A stretch of DNA of 64,000 bases from Vreelandella neptunia (GCF_022489065.1 NZ_JAKVTW010000001.1:310001-374000), one strand, 5' to 3'; counted from the first letter of the stretch, positions 8,656 through 17,850 are shown. Numbers and translations: made by a program. The notes: generated by a model not told the origin, from the sequence alone.

Positions 8656-9450
8656 ATGATTAATTACCCGACGATTGACCCAGTGGCTATCTCCCTAGGG
8701 CCACTGCAAGTTCATTGGTATGGTTTGATGTACGTAGTGGGTTTTGTTGCAGCGTGGTGGCTCGGTTGTCGTCGGGCTTCGCGTATCGGCCTCAATAATG
8801 ACGATATTGGTGATCTGCTCTTCTACTGTGCGATCGGTGTGGTGGCCGGTGGGCGCTTAGGGTACGCGCTGTTCTACGGTCTGGGCCAGTGGTCAGCCGA
8901 CCCGCTGTGGATCTTCCGGGTATGGGATGGCGGGATGAGCTTCCATGGTGGCTTACTCGGCGTACTGCTAGCCGCCTGGATCTTTGCCCGGCGCAAACAA
9001 CTGGCTTTTTTTACCCTCACCGATTTTATCGCCCCGTTAGTACCCATTGGTTTAGGCGCAGGGCGCATTGGTAACTTCATTAACCACGAGTTACCGGGGC
9101 GCGTTACCTCACTGCCTTGGGGGATGCCATTTCCCGGTATGGGACCCGAACCGCGCCATCCATCAGCGCTCTATGAAGCCTTACTCGAAGGCCTAGTGCT
9201 GTTTGCCATTTTGTGGTGGGTCTCCTCCAAGCCCACAGCGCGTGGATTTCTCTCCGGGCTGTTTTTAGTCTGTTACGGCGTTTTCCGCTTCATGGTCGAA
9301 TTTGTCCGCATGCCCGACGCCCACATTGGCTTTATCGCGTTCGACTGGGTCACCATGGGTATGCTGCTTACCCTCCCCATGATCGCCCTGGGCCTATTCA
9401 TCATCGCCTGGTCACGCTCTCAGCCAGTGGATGTGAAAACCGCAAATTAA
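8656..9450 (+). CDS. lgt: Prolipoprotein diacylglyceryl transferase
   Basis: Inner-membrane enzyme that moves diacylglycerol from phosphatidylglycerol to the lipobox cysteine of prolipoproteins, the first step of lipoprotein maturation. Seven membrane segments are visible in 264 residues. The Lgt signature is intact: [16 protein letters not shown] near residue 140, preceded by the essential HGGLLG loop and VHWYGLMY at the N-terminus, with [12 protein letters not shown] near the C-terminus. The ribosome site is weak. The gene is followed directly by a REP array, with a stray REP fragment 4 bases after its stop. Confidence 0.96.
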   Translation: MINYPTIDPVAISLGPLQVHWYGLMYVVGFVAAWWLGCRRASRIGLNNDDIGDLLFYCAIGVVAGGRLGYALFYGLGQWSADPLWIFRVWDGGMSFHGGLLGVLLAAWIFARRKQLAFFTLTDFIAPLVPIGLGAGRIGNFINHELPGRVTSLPWGMPFPGMGPEPRHPSALYEALLEGLVLFAILWWVSSKPTARGFLSGLFLVCYGVFRFMVEFVRMPDAHIGFIAFDWVTMGMLLTLPMIALGLFIIAWSRSQPVDVKTAN

Positions 9451-9454
9451 AGTA

Positions 9455-9477
9455 TCGCGAAGCGATGTCGGGGTTGG
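9455..9477 (+). repeat. Orphan REP core fragment after lgt
   Basis: CGCGAAGCGATGTCGGGGTTGG matches the inner end of a REP left arm. Like the right half after the toxin-antitoxin pair (1467), it carries the GAAGCGATG variant instead of GAAGCGGTG. It is a scar of an older unit at this locus. Confidence 0.65.
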
Positions 9478-9531
9478 TTGGGCATTTCACCGACAACGAT
9501 CATCCCGGTTCCCGATGCAGACACGGTTTTC

Positions 9532-10312
9532 GTAGCGCGTGGTAAGCGAAGCGCACCCGCGGAAGCAGCGCGAAGCGGTGCCGGGGTTAGTACGGTGCCG
9601 CTAGGCGTCGTTCCGCCACCATTCGCGGGTGCCTACGAGCACTCGCTGAACTCGCGTTCTTCGTTACCACGCGCTACGGCATATGCAATTGCTTGATTTT
9701 GCAGGTTTTCGTAGCGCGTGGTAAGCGAAGCGCACCCGCGGAAGCATCGCGAAGCGGTGCCGGGGTTAGTACGGTGCCGCTAGGCGTCGTTCCGCCGCCA
9801 TTCGCGGGTGCCTACGAGCGCTCGCTGAACTCGCGTTCTCCGTTACCACGCGCTACGGTATATGCAATTGCTTGATTTTGCAGGTTTTCGTAGCGCGTGG
9901 TAAGCCTACAGCGCACCCGCGGAAGCATCGCGAAGCGGTGCCGGGGTTGGTACGTTGCCACTGGGCGTCGTTCCGCCGCCATTCGCGGGTGCCTACGAGC
10001 GCTCGCTGAACTCGCGTTCTCCGTTACCACGCGCTACAGTATATGCAATTGCTTGATTTTGCACGTTTTCGTAGCGCGTGGTAAGCCTAAGGCGCACCCG
10101 CGGAAGCATCGCGAAGCGGTGCCGGGGTTGGTGCGGTGCCACTGGGCGTCGTTCCGCCGCCATTCGCGGGTGCCTACGAGCGCTCGCTGAACTCGCATTC
10201 TCCGTTACCACGCGCTACGTTATGCGCAATTATCTGATTTTGCAGGTTTTCGTAGCGCGTGGTAAGCCTACGGCGCACCCGCGAATGCAGCGCGAAGCGG
10301 TGCCGGGGTTGG
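9532..10312 (+). repeat. REP-doublet array 2 (4 full units and a left half)
   Basis: Full units at 9532-9677, 9711-9856, 9890-10037 and 10071-10218, plus a left half at 10252-10312. The period is 179-181 bases. Ends are GTAGCGCGTGGTAA and TTACCACGCGCTAC as in array 1; the linker here reads ATGCAATTGCTTGATTTTGCAGG, a variant special to this array, which points to local tandem amplification. The last left half ends at GCCGGGGTTGG about 90 bases before thyA, so it may shape the thyA leader. No gene is supported in 9478-10403. Confidence 0.9.
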
Positions 10313-10403
10313 TCGAGCAACGTTAACCAGCCAGCACCGCTAGACCAAGCTGCTATGGGGGCCTAGAATAAACCGCTACACCGCCTGTTAATTTGGAAAT
10401 TCT

Positions 10404-11222
10404 GTGACTGCTACAATGCCCGCGCTTGAGCAACCCTATTTAGACTTGATGCAAACCGTTTTGGAGCATGGCGTTGACCGCCTCGACCGTACAGGCGTAG
10501 GTACGCGCTCCGTGTTTGGGCATCAAATGCGTTTCGATTTATCGCGTGGTTTTCCGCTCATCACCACCAAGAAACTGCACCTGCGCTCTATCATTCACGA
10601 ACTGCTTTGGTTCTTGAAGGGCGATACCAACATCGCTTACCTAAAAGAGAACGGCGTGCGGATATGGGATGAATGGGCGGATGAGAACGGCGATCTAGGT
10701 CCTGTTTACGGCTACCAATGGCGTAGTTGGCCTGACCCAAAAGGCGGCAGCGTTGACCAAATTGCCAAGGTGCTTGAGCAAATTCGCACCTCGCCACAGT
10801 CGCGCCGTTTAATTGTTTCCGCCTGGAACCCCGCCCAAGTCGATGAAATGCAGCTACCGCCGTGCCACTGCCTGTTCCAGTTTTATGTGGCCGATGGAAA
10901 GCTGTCGTGCCAGCTCTATCAGCGCAGCGCCGACATTTTCCTCGGCGTACCGTTTAACATCGCCAGCTACGCCTTGCTACTGACCATGGTGGCACAGGTT
11001 ACCGGTCTGCAGCCGGGCGAGTTTATCCACACCCTAGGCGATGCGCACTTGTACAGTAATCACCTGGAACAGGCCAAAGAACAGCTCGCGCGCACGCCAA
11101 AGGCAGCGCCAAAGCTTGTGCTTAACCCCGAAATTAACGACCTGTTCGCATTCCGTTTTGAAGATATTGAGATTGAGGCTTACGAGCCACACCCGCACAT
11201 CAAAGCCGAGGTGGCGGTATGA
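10404..11222 (+). CDS. thyA: Thymidylate synthase
   Basis: Converts dUMP to dTMP with methylene-tetrahydrofolate, producing dihydrofolate that FolA, encoded just downstream, recycles. 272 residues. Conserved blocks are [19 protein letters not shown], the Arg/His active-site block [13 protein letters not shown], the nucleophile in [12 protein letters not shown], the dUMP-binding [20 protein letters not shown] and GDAHLYSNH. The GTG start at 10404 has GGA about 8 bases upstream and adds a few residues compared with E. coli ThyA; ATG 10416 is an alternative. It overlaps folA by 4 bases, so the pair is co-translated. Confidence 0.97.
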   Translation: MTATMPALEQPYLDLMQTVLEHGVDRLDRTGVGTRSVFGHQMRFDLSRGFPLITTKKLHLRSIIHELLWFLKGDTNIAYLKENGVRIWDEWADENGDLGPVYGYQWRSWPDPKGGSVDQIAKVLEQIRTSPQSRRLIVSAWNPAQVDEMQLPPCHCLFQFYVADGKLSCQLYQRSADIFLGVPFNIASYALLLTMVAQVTGLQPGEFIHTLGDAHLYSNHLEQAKEQLARTPKAAPKLVLNPEINDLFAFRFEDIEIEAYEPHPHIKAEVAV

Positions 11223-11758
11223 GCCAGCACAACGATAGCTTCGACTCCCTAGTGCCAGTGGCAATGATTGTCGCCATGGCAAAAAACCGAGTAATCGGTG
11301 TAGACGGTAAGTTGCCCTGGTACTTGCCTGAAGATTTGAAGTTCTTTAAGCGTATTACCCAGGCAAAACCGCTGGTCATGGGACGTAAAACGTACGCTTC
11401 CATTGGCAAGCCGCTACCGAATCGGCTTAATGTAGTGGTTACCCGCAACGCCGAGTTTTCTCACGAAGGCGTACGTGTGTGTCACGACCTGCCAGCAGCG
11501 CTCGCGCTAGCCGACCAGCACGCCACTATAGAAGCGGCAGAAGAGATCATGGTAATGGGAGGCGGTGAAATCTACCGTCAGGCGCTACCCTTTGCTCAGC
11601 GGCTCTACATAACGGAAGTGGACATTGACGTAGAAGGCGACGCAACGTTTCCAGACTTTGAGCCCAGCGAATGGCAAGAAGTACAGCGCGTAGCGGGGCA
11701 GCCAGCAGAAGGGCAGCCAAATTACGATTTCGTGGTCTACGAGCGTATCGCCGACTGA
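11219..11758 (+). CDS. folA: Dihydrofolate reductase
   Basis: NADPH-dependent reduction of dihydrofolate to tetrahydrofolate. 179 residues, slightly longer than E. coli FolA because of an N-terminal extension of about 10 residues and a C-terminal insertion. Visible motifs: [26 protein letters not shown] with the Met20 loop and acidic Asp of the active site, the cofactor-binding [30 protein letters not shown], and the DFVVYERI end. The ATG overlaps the thyA stop. Confidence 0.96.
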   Translation: MSQHNDSFDSLVPVAMIVAMAKNRVIGVDGKLPWYLPEDLKFFKRITQAKPLVMGRKTYASIGKPLPNRLNVVVTRNAEFSHEGVRVCHDLPAALALADQHATIEAAEEIMVMGGGEIYRQALPFAQRLYITEVDIDVEGDATFPDFEPSEWQEVQRVAGQPAEGQPNYDFVVYERIAD

Positions 11759-11778
11759 AAAGGTCAAAGGAGAAGGCT

Positions 11779-12705
11779 ATGGCCGCCAGCTTAACGAACT
11801 TGTTGGATGATTTAGAAGCGCGTCTTGAACGCACACAAGCTGAGCTGCAAACCCTGCGAGAAGAGAATCAGCGGCTAAAGCAGCAATTGGCCCTGCAAGG
11901 TACTCAAGAACAAGGTACTCAAGAGCAAGCTGCCCAAGAGTCAAGCGTGCCAAGCCAGGAAAGGGCGACCATAGCAGAGACTCACAGCGAAATTGCTCCT
12001 GAACCAGTTGCCCCTGAGCATGAAGCGCCCGAGGGCGAAGTGCTTGAACAAGCAGCACCTGAAGAAATAGAAGCGCGCGATCAAGCAGTGCACGTTCAAG
12101 AAACACACGACCAAGAAACAATCGAGAAACCTGAGCCTGAAGCGCCCGCTCAACAAGCTAAAGAATCAGAGCATCGTGAACAAAATGCACCTAGTGAAAT
12201 AGCGGAAGCAGGCCACACGGCTGCCCCTGCCCGAGCACCTTCGCCCCATGCGCTGCTTAACCAATGGTATGAACGCTACCCACAAGCGTTCTTTAAAGGC
12301 CATACTAAACCGCTCAAAGTCGGCATTCATCAAGACCTGGCAGAGCGCGAAGAGTGGCCCAGTAAGCTCATTCGTCGCGCTTTGGCCAACTACGTGAACC
12401 TTCCGCGCTATATAAAAGCTGTGCGAGCGGGAGCAGAAAGAGTAGATTTAGACGGTCAGCCTGCTGGTAAGGTCGATAAAGAAGCCGCACAGCATGCTTC
12501 AGAAAAACGCGGTGATAAGAAAGAGCATGGGGATAAAAAAGAGATTTCTCAGCCCAAAAAAGCTCAGTCGAAACCGAAGCCAATAGCGCCAAAGCCCCAC
12601 CAAGCGGCGGCAGAGCAGGCTGAGATTGAAAAAAGTGAGCCGCGTAAGTCGCTTAGCATGGAAGACAAATTGCTAGGCTTGCAGCAGAAATTCAAAGGGC
12701 GCTGA
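11779..12705 (+). CDS. ProQ/FinO-domain RNA chaperone with long acidic linker
   Basis: 308 residues from ATG 11779, which follows AGGAGAAGG; a longer open frame from 11671 overlaps folA and is not credible. The N-terminus (about 1-45) is a coiled coil (LLDDLEARLERTQAELQ). Residues 45-150 are a low-complexity stretch rich in Glu, Gln, Pro and Ala with short repeats such as GTQEQ and PEHEAPEGE. The ProQ/FinO fold follows at about 155-235 (LLNQWYERYPQAFF, KPLKVGIHQDL, IRRALANYVNLPRYIKAV), and a Lys-rich tail ends with KLLGLQQKFKGR. Such proteins bind structured 3' ends of sRNAs and mRNAs. In enteric ProQ the FinO domain is N-terminal, so this arrangement differs. Confidence 0.85.
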   Translation: MAASLTNLLDDLEARLERTQAELQTLREENQRLKQQLALQGTQEQGTQEQAAQESSVPSQERATIAETHSEIAPEPVAPEHEAPEGEVLEQAAPEEIEARDQAVHVQETHDQETIEKPEPEAPAQQAKESEHREQNAPSEIAEAGHTAAPARAPSPHALLNQWYERYPQAFFKGHTKPLKVGIHQDLAEREEWPSKLIRRALANYVNLPRYIKAVRAGAERVDLDGQPAGKVDKEAAQHASEKRGDKKEHGDKKEISQPKKAQSKPKPIAPKPHQAAAEQAEIEKSEPRKSLSMEDKLLGLQQKFKGR

Positions 12706-12771
12706 GACCGGGCCTGAGAGCGGGGGTTCCATAAAAAAGAACAAATAGTAAAAAAACACTGTTTTTTTCTA

Positions 12772-12800
12772 TTGCGTTCATAGGAATCCCAGTATAGAGT
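12772..12800 (+). promoter_or_regulatory. Candidate sigma-70 promoter for the first porin
   Basis: TTGCGT, 17 bases, TAGAGT. It lies ~170 bases before the porin start in the 263-bp gap that otherwise holds no gene, just after a perfect AT-rich palindrome at 12750-12768. A second possible -10 box, TATAAC, is at 12821-12826. Tentative; the leader would be long. Confidence 0.3.
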
Positions 12801-12968
12801 TTGTTCTGCGAGCATTGGACTATAACAAGGCTTAGTTGAGGACATGCCGCATACCACCGGGGAAAACCGGCGGATGGGAAAAGAGCATGGCCCGCAGAAG
12901 CCACCTGCCGACTTATTAAAGTCGAGCAGCAACGATCGAAACAGTATACGAGTTAAGGAACTTACATC

Positions 12969-14063
12969 ATGAAAAAAACACTTTTAGCGACTGCTATCGT
13001 TGGCGCCCTGGGTGCCTCAGCTGCAGCACAAGCTGCAACTGTCTATGACCAAGACGGCACCAAGCTCGACATCTATGGCCGTATCGCCATGGGTATCGCC
13101 GGCGGCGGCCCTGAGTTCAACAGTGCTGGTCAAGAAATCGATGACGGCGCTGAGTTCGTAGACGTTTTTTCACGTCTTGGTCTGCGCATGAGCCATGAAG
13201 TTTCACGTGACCTGACTGCTTTCGGTCGTCTCGAGTGGCGTTTCAGCGGTGACGAGCGCAACACTGACCAAGGTTTCAACGAAATCCGTCAGAGCTACCT
13301 CGGTCTGCAGAGCGACCAGTTCGGTACTTTCCAAGCTGGTAACTTCGACGCATTCTATAACCAGTTCGTTTCACTGCCGTTCGATGTTTACATCGATCGT
13401 GGTCTAGAATTCGCTGGCCATCCGACTCAGTCACGTGGTGACTCTATCGGTTACTACACGCCTGACCTGCAAGGCTGGACTGCATTCTTGCAGTTGAAAC
13501 ACTACAGCGAGCGCGGCGCTTTCGAAAATCCTCAGTTTGATGCTGATGGCGAATTGATTACGGACGCTGACTACACCAGTGAAGAAGGTACTGTAGTTGC
13601 ACCGCAAGGTGGTGTTCGTTACGCACAAGGCCCGATCACTGTTGGTCTAGGTTTTGTTGAAGACGTCCGTCGTGGCGGCGGTAACGGCGAAATGCTTTAC
13701 GGTTTGATCGGTTCTTACGACTTCACTGACCAGTTCTCTGCACGTCTGGGCTATGAAACTCGTGACAACAACGACAGCTTTTCTCCGAACGCCACTCAAG
13801 ACAATGGCTTCGACAAAGTTGGTCTAGGTGGTACTTTCACCACTGGTCCTTGGGCGTTCACTGCTGACTACTACAACGTAGACCGTGACTCTCAGGACGA
13901 CAGCAACGCATGGGCTGCTGGTACTTACTACAACGTTTCCAGCAACTTTGACGTGTTCCTGGAAGTGGCTGACGGCGACGCGCCGACAGTTGATCGTGAC
14001 GTTACCCTTGGTGACCTGACCGACGACGTATACTGGCTGACTGGCGCACGTTACCACTTCTAA
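12969..14063 (+). CDS. Outer-membrane porin (trimeric general porin type)
   Basis: 364 residues with a clear signal peptide (MKKTLLATAIVGALGASAAAQA, cut before ATVYDQDG). The mature part has alternating beta-strand sequence and ends in a C-terminal aromatic (ARYHF), the BAM recognition signature. Diagnostic blocks: LDIYGRIAMGIAGG, FGRLEWRFSGDERN, IRQSYLGL, FGTFQAGNFDAFYNQF. The rich Asp/Glu content of the loops fits a halophile. It resembles OmpC/OmpU-type gammaproteobacterial porins; pore selectivity is unknown. It is followed by its own terminator and then by a paralogue, suggesting tandem duplication. Confidence 0.9.
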   Translation: MKKTLLATAIVGALGASAAAQAATVYDQDGTKLDIYGRIAMGIAGGGPEFNSAGQEIDDGAEFVDVFSRLGLRMSHEVSRDLTAFGRLEWRFSGDERNTDQGFNEIRQSYLGLQSDQFGTFQAGNFDAFYNQFVSLPFDVYIDRGLEFAGHPTQSRGDSIGYYTPDLQGWTAFLQLKHYSERGAFENPQFDADGELITDADYTSEEGTVVAPQGGVRYAQGPITVGLGFVEDVRRGGGNGEMLYGLIGSYDFTDQFSARLGYETRDNNDSFSPNATQDNGFDKVGLGGTFTTGPWAFTADYYNVDRDSQDDSNAWAAGTYYNVSSNFDVFLEVADGDAPTVDRDVTLGDLTDDVYWLTGARYHF

Positions 14064-14115
14064 GCTTGGTTTAAATACCACGCTTAAAGGGTAAACTGCC
14101 TAGCAGAACCAATAG

Positions 14116-14144
14116 AACCGGCCTCTTAGGAGGCCGGTTTTTTA
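14116..14144 (+). terminator. Rho-independent terminator of the first porin
   Basis: Perfect 10-bp stem AACCGGCCTC / GAGGCCGGTT with a TTAG loop, then a T run. It lies 53 bases after the porin stop. Confidence 0.93.
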
Positions 14145-14240
14145 TTGCCTGAATATTCTATTGATGATTTATCCTAAGCAATCAATCTATAAATTAGCTG
14201 CTTAGGCGTATTTATAAGAGTATTATCTTCCTTTATTAAT

Positions 14241-14255
14241 TGTTATTTTATAACA
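14241..14255. promoter_or_regulatory. Inverted repeat upstream of the second porin
   Basis: TGTTAT TTT ATAACA lies about 65 bases before the second porin start in an AT-rich leader (14145-14321) that must hold its promoter. It could be a regulator site; no family is recognisable. Confidence 0.3.
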
Positions 14256-14321
14256 TTGCAATAGATGTATAAATCAACTGCATCACATGCGTGTGTGGGT
14301 AAAAAAAGTAAGGGATAAAAG

Positions 14322-15341
14322 ATGAAAAAAACGCTGTTAGCAGGCGCAGTTATCGCCGTACTGTCGGCTCCAGTAGCGCAAGCAACAACACTATATGACC
14401 AAGAAGGTACGAAATTCGATATTTATGGACGTATTGCCATGGGGATCGCTGGCGGTGGGCCGGACATCGATAGCTCAGGCAATATGGTGGATAACGGTGC
14501 AGAGTTTGTCGATGTTTACTCACGGCTAGGGTTTCGCATGAGCCATGCCGTCAACAATGATCTAAACGCTTTTGGGCGTCTAGAGTGGCGCTTTAGCGGT
14601 GATGAGCGCAACACGCAGAAAGGCTTTAATGAGATCCGTCAGAGCTATATCGGGCTAACCAGTAAGCAGTACGGCACGGTTCAGGCAGGCAGCTTCGATA
14701 GCCTCTACTACCAATTTGTATCGGCACCCTTTGATGTCTATCTCGATAAAGGCCTGCTCTTCAACTCAACCGGGCTACAGTCGCGAGGCGATTCCATTGG
14801 TTACTACACACCGGAGTTAAATGGCTTTACCTCCTTCCTGCAGTTCAAACACTACAGTGAGCGTGGGTTCGCCCTTGCCGAGCAGAGTGGAGAGGGCGAA
14901 GTCGTCGCAGCCCAGGGCGGTATCCGCTATCAACAAGGGCCGTTCAAGATTGGCTTTGGCGCCGTGGAAAATGTAGTGCGTGGCGGCGGCAACGGCGAAA
15001 TGCTCTATGGGCTGATGGGGGCCTACTCACTGAGCGATCAATTCACCATGCGCTTAGGTGCTGAAACGCAGGACAATAGCGATACTTACGGTGGAGGATT
15101 CGAGACACTTGGCCTAGGCGGTACCTATACCACTGGGCAGTGGGCCTTTACCGCAGACTACTACAACGTAGAGCGGGATGAGAGCGAAGAGAGTAACGCC
15201 TGGGCAGCGGGAGCCTACTACAAAATCTCTAGCGCATTCGATGTGTTCTTGGAGCTAGCCGATGGTGATGCTCCCAGCTTACGCCAAGAGAGTGCTGCTG
15301 ACAGGACATATTGGCTGACCGGGGTGCGGTATCATTTTTAA
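14322..15341 (+). CDS. Outer-membrane porin, paralogue of the preceding gene
   Basis: 339 residues: signal peptide MKKTLLAGAVIAVLSAPVAQA, then TTLYDQEGTKFDIYGRIAMG. It is closely similar to the upstream porin along its full length (FGRLEWRFSGDERNTQKGFN, EIRQSYIGL, RGDSIGYYTPEL, GGGNGEMLYGLMG) and ends VRYHF. It lacks about 25 residues in extracellular loops compared with its neighbour, notably after the SERG block. It has an independent leader and terminator, so the two copies are probably regulated separately, perhaps by osmolarity or nutrient state. Confidence 0.9.
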   Translation: MKKTLLAGAVIAVLSAPVAQATTLYDQEGTKFDIYGRIAMGIAGGGPDIDSSGNMVDNGAEFVDVYSRLGFRMSHAVNNDLNAFGRLEWRFSGDERNTQKGFNEIRQSYIGLTSKQYGTVQAGSFDSLYYQFVSAPFDVYLDKGLLFNSTGLQSRGDSIGYYTPELNGFTSFLQFKHYSERGFALAEQSGEGEVVAAQGGIRYQQGPFKIGFGAVENVVRGGGNGEMLYGLMGAYSLSDQFTMRLGAETQDNSDTYGGGFETLGLGGTYTTGQWAFTADYYNVERDESEESNAWAAGAYYKISSAFDVFLELADGDAPSLRQESAADRTYWLTGVRYHF

Positions 15342-15417
15342 AACTGTCCGCTGCTTCTAGAATTGCTAGCCAATGCCATGCTGAATTGTTGTTAGGGAAT
15401 GGAGCTAACATAGCAAG

Positions 15418-15447
15418 CCGATCATTGAAAAATGGTCGGTTTTTTTG
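15418..15447 (+). terminator. Rho-independent terminator of the second porin
   Basis: CCGATCATT, GAAA loop, AATGGTCGG, then seven Ts. It separates the porins from the capsule operon leader. The remaining part of this 323-bp gap (15448-15632) must hold the capsule promoter, but I see no convincing -35/-10 pair. Confidence 0.9.
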
Positions 15448-15632
15448 TTTTTGAGAGCTTTCATATTTTCGTAAGTTAACTGAGATAGTTGTACAAGAGT
15501 TGTCGATGTAGAGCCCACAACCGTATTCCCCTACAATGGCCGACTGGTGCGAAATACTGACGTTTTTAACGCACCACCACATTCACCCGCACAGAAGAGT
15601 AGGGCAAGGGAACACGCCCGTTACAATCCCTG

Positions 15633-15644
15633 GGCGGTAGCGTG
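15633..15644 (+). promoter_or_regulatory. ops element (RfaH recruitment site, JUMPstart-type)
   Basis: GGCGGTAGCGTG is identical to the enterobacterial ops element and is preceded by another G, as in JUMPstart sequences. It lies 20 bases before the first gene of the capsule operon, in the transcribed direction. Known function: RNA polymerase pauses there, the non-template strand forms a small hairpin, and RfaH is recruited to suppress Rho and polarity and aid translation of long surface-polysaccharide operons. A rfaH gene is present at 63079-63597 in this window, which strongly supports the call. Confidence 0.88.
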
Positions 15645-15664
15645 CCTTTTATTTGGAATTAACT

Positions 15665-16075
15665 ATGCCAGTATCCCAACGTTCAATCGTGTCGCCAGCT
15701 CGCATGCTGCTGGCGGCGCTCAGTTTAGTCATGGTCAGCGGTTGCGCCTCTTACCCCCCCGGCTCTGGCCAGCAAGAAGCCCAATACGTGCTCAATAACG
15801 ACCCCGCCACGTTACTGCAAGACGAACGCCTCAACGACTTCCTATCAAAAGCGCCCGCCGGTGGGATCATGAACGTGACCCGCAGCCCCTGGGGGGACAA
15901 CGTTGAAGTGGTTGCCGATGCCGCTTACCTGGCCGCCAGCGGGCGCGAATGCCGCAAGCTGCGAGTCGTTGAAACAGGCACCAACGCCGCAGGCGCCGCG
16001 CTGGTGTGCAAAACACCAAACGGCTGGGTTAATCAACGCGTTGTGGCGCAGCAAACATCACAAGGGCGCAATTAA
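15665..16075 (+). CDS. Small outer-membrane lipoprotein of the capsule operon
   Basis: 136 residues with a signal sequence and lipobox (LVMVSGC, Cys about residue 27), followed by ASYPPGSG. The body holds two blocks, LNDFLSKAPAGG and a C-terminal stretch SGRECRKLRVVETG...ALVCKTPNGW with a pair of cysteines, reminiscent of small surface-antigen lipoproteins. ATG 15665 is preceded by GGA 7 bases upstream; a TTG four codons earlier is less likely. It is the first gene after the ops site and overlaps the kpsD start by 1 base, so it is probably an accessory of the export pore. Precise role unknown. Confidence 0.75.
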   Translation: MPVSQRSIVSPARMLLAALSLVMVSGCASYPPGSGQQEAQYVLNNDPATLLQDERLNDFLSKAPAGGIMNVTRSPWGDNVEVVADAAYLAASGRECRKLRVVETGTNAAGAALVCKTPNGWVNQRVVAQQTSQGRN

Positions 16076-17811
16076 TGAACGTCATCGCCAAAATTACCCC
16101 CGCCTCGCTCAAGCAAACACTGGCCATTGCCTCGCTCGCATTAGTGAGTAGCTTCACGGCAACCACGACTTGGGCGCAGTCACTCAGCCTTTCCGACAGC
16201 ATTCTGCCGGATCAAAGCAGCCAGCAGGGCGCAGCTCAGCAGCAGGAGCAGGTAAACGATACCCCGCGAGCAGATTGGCGCAGCGGCACCTATGGCCCTG
16301 TCTCGCAATCCCTGCAACCCCCCGATGCGTTACCACCCTTTGGCGCTAACCTGTTTACCGGCGGCTTTCGGGGCGCCATGGGCGATGGTCTAAACCCGGA
16401 TTACCGCATCAAGCCCGGCGACCAGGTCACCGTACGTGCCTGGGGCGCGTTCGAGTTTGACCGCGTGCTACCGGTGGATGCCCAAGGCAACATCTTTATT
16501 CCCGGTTCCGGCCCGCTGAATGTAGAAGGGCAGAGCAGCCAGCAGGTAGATAACAGCGTGCGTAGCGCGATTACCTCCGTCTACCCGGATAACGTCGAGG
16601 TTTACACCAACTTGCAAGGCGTTCAGCCGGTCGCAGTGTACGTTACAGGCTACGTTGAAAACCCCGGCCGCTATGCAGGTACGCCCAACGACTCACTGCT
16701 CTACTTCCTAGACCAGGCCGGCGGCATTGACCAAGACCTGGGTAGCTATCGCCAAGTGCGCGTGGTTCGTAACGACACCACCGTCGCCACGGTCGATCTT
16801 TATGACTTCCTGCTCAATGGCAGCATTGCCCGCCCGCAGTTTCAGGATGGCGACACCATCGTGATCGAAGAGCGTGGCCCGGCCATTGCCGTCGGCGGCG
16901 ATGTACACCGTGAGCACCGCTACGAGCTAGTCGGCAACCAGCTAAGCGGAGCCGAGTTAGTGAATCTGGCACGGCTGAAAAGCGGCGTTTCTCACGTACT
17001 GTTGCGCGGCGACCGTGAAGATGGCCCCATTGCGCAATACTTCCCCATTGATATGTTTGCAGGCCAAATTATTCGCAGCGGCGACGAAGTGCTATTCAGC
17101 TCCGACCAGCGCAGTGAAACCATCGTGGTGGAGATCGAAGGCAGCTACTATGGACCCTCGCGCTACGCGCTACCCAGGGATGCCCGCCTGAGCGAACTGC
17201 TTGACGCCATTGCCGTACCGGAAAGTATGACCGCCGTGGAAAGCATTTCAATCCTGCGTGAAAGCGTTAAAGAGCAGCAAGCGCAATCTCTCGAAGACAG
17301 CCTACGCCGCCTTGAAACCACCTACCTGGGGGCGCCTTCCAACACCAACGAAGAAGCCCAGATTCGGATTCAAGAAGCCGAGCTGATTCAAAACTTCATC
17401 GCCCGTGCCAGCGAACTAGAGCCCAGTGGCCGCTTGGTCGTCGCCTACGATGGCCGCATTTCCGATATTCGCCTGCAGGATGGCGATGTGGTCACCATTC
17501 CTGAGGTCAGTGATTCCATGCTGATCAGCGGTGAAGTGCTGGTGCCCCAAGCAGCGGTGTACCGCCCCGGCATGAGCGTGATCGATTACATCGAAGGCGC
17601 AGGTGGCTTTACCGAACGTGCGGACGACGACCATATTCTTATTGTTCGCCAGAACGGTGCGGTTGAAAACGCCCGCAACGTGAATTTGCGCCCCGGCGAC
17701 GAAATCCTAGTCATGCCCGCTGCGCCCACACATAACCTGCAGCTAGCTTCTACGCTGACGCAAATTCTTTTCCAAGTAGCTGTGGCTACTCGCGTCGCGC
17801 TTGATCTGTAA
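16075..17811 (+). CDS. kpsD: Polysaccharide export outer-membrane protein, KpsD/OPX family
   Basis: 578 residues. The signal peptide (about 1-35) ends ATTTWAQS. The poly-export domain begins near residue 98 (YRIKPGDQVTVRAWGAFEF) and continues into several SLBB repeats (VYVTGYVENPGRYAG; IVVEIEGSYYGPSRYALP; LISGEVLVPQAAVYRPGMSVIDYIEGAGGFTERAD). Family members form the periplasmic channel joining the inner-membrane ABC exporter to the outer membrane in group 2 capsule systems. Length agrees with KpsD (about 560) rather than with the shorter Wza. It is followed after a repeat-filled 140-bp gap by kpsM and kpsE. Confidence 0.9.
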   Translation: MNVIAKITPASLKQTLAIASLALVSSFTATTTWAQSLSLSDSILPDQSSQQGAAQQQEQVNDTPRADWRSGTYGPVSQSLQPPDALPPFGANLFTGGFRGAMGDGLNPDYRIKPGDQVTVRAWGAFEFDRVLPVDAQGNIFIPGSGPLNVEGQSSQQVDNSVRSAITSVYPDNVEVYTNLQGVQPVAVYVTGYVENPGRYAGTPNDSLLYFLDQAGGIDQDLGSYRQVRVVRNDTTVATVDLYDFLLNGSIARPQFQDGDTIVIEERGPAIAVGGDVHREHRYELVGNQLSGAELVNLARLKSGVSHVLLRGDREDGPIAQYFPIDMFAGQIIRSGDEVLFSSDQRSETIVVEIEGSYYGPSRYALPRDARLSELLDAIAVPESMTAVESISILRESVKEQQAQSLEDSLRRLETTYLGAPSNTNEEAQIRIQEAELIQNFIARASELEPSGRLVVAYDGRISDIRLQDGDVVTIPEVSDSMLISGEVLVPQAAVYRPGMSVIDYIEGAGGFTERADDDHILIVRQNGAVENARNVNLRPGDEILVMPAAPTHNLQLASTLTQILFQVAVATRVALDL

Positions 17812-17850
17812 TAGGAGAAGGGTGAGGAGTTAGGGGGTTGGATTGAAGAG

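Noticed and set aside
11671-11778. 36-residue N-terminal extension of the ProQ-type protein
   Set aside because: It lies within folA in another frame, and AGGAGAAGG supports ATG 11779.
12750-12768. AAAAAAACA-C-TGTTTTTTT palindrome as a terminator for the ProQ-type gene
   Set aside because: The stem is almost purely A-T with a one-base centre, so it would not form a stable terminator hairpin.
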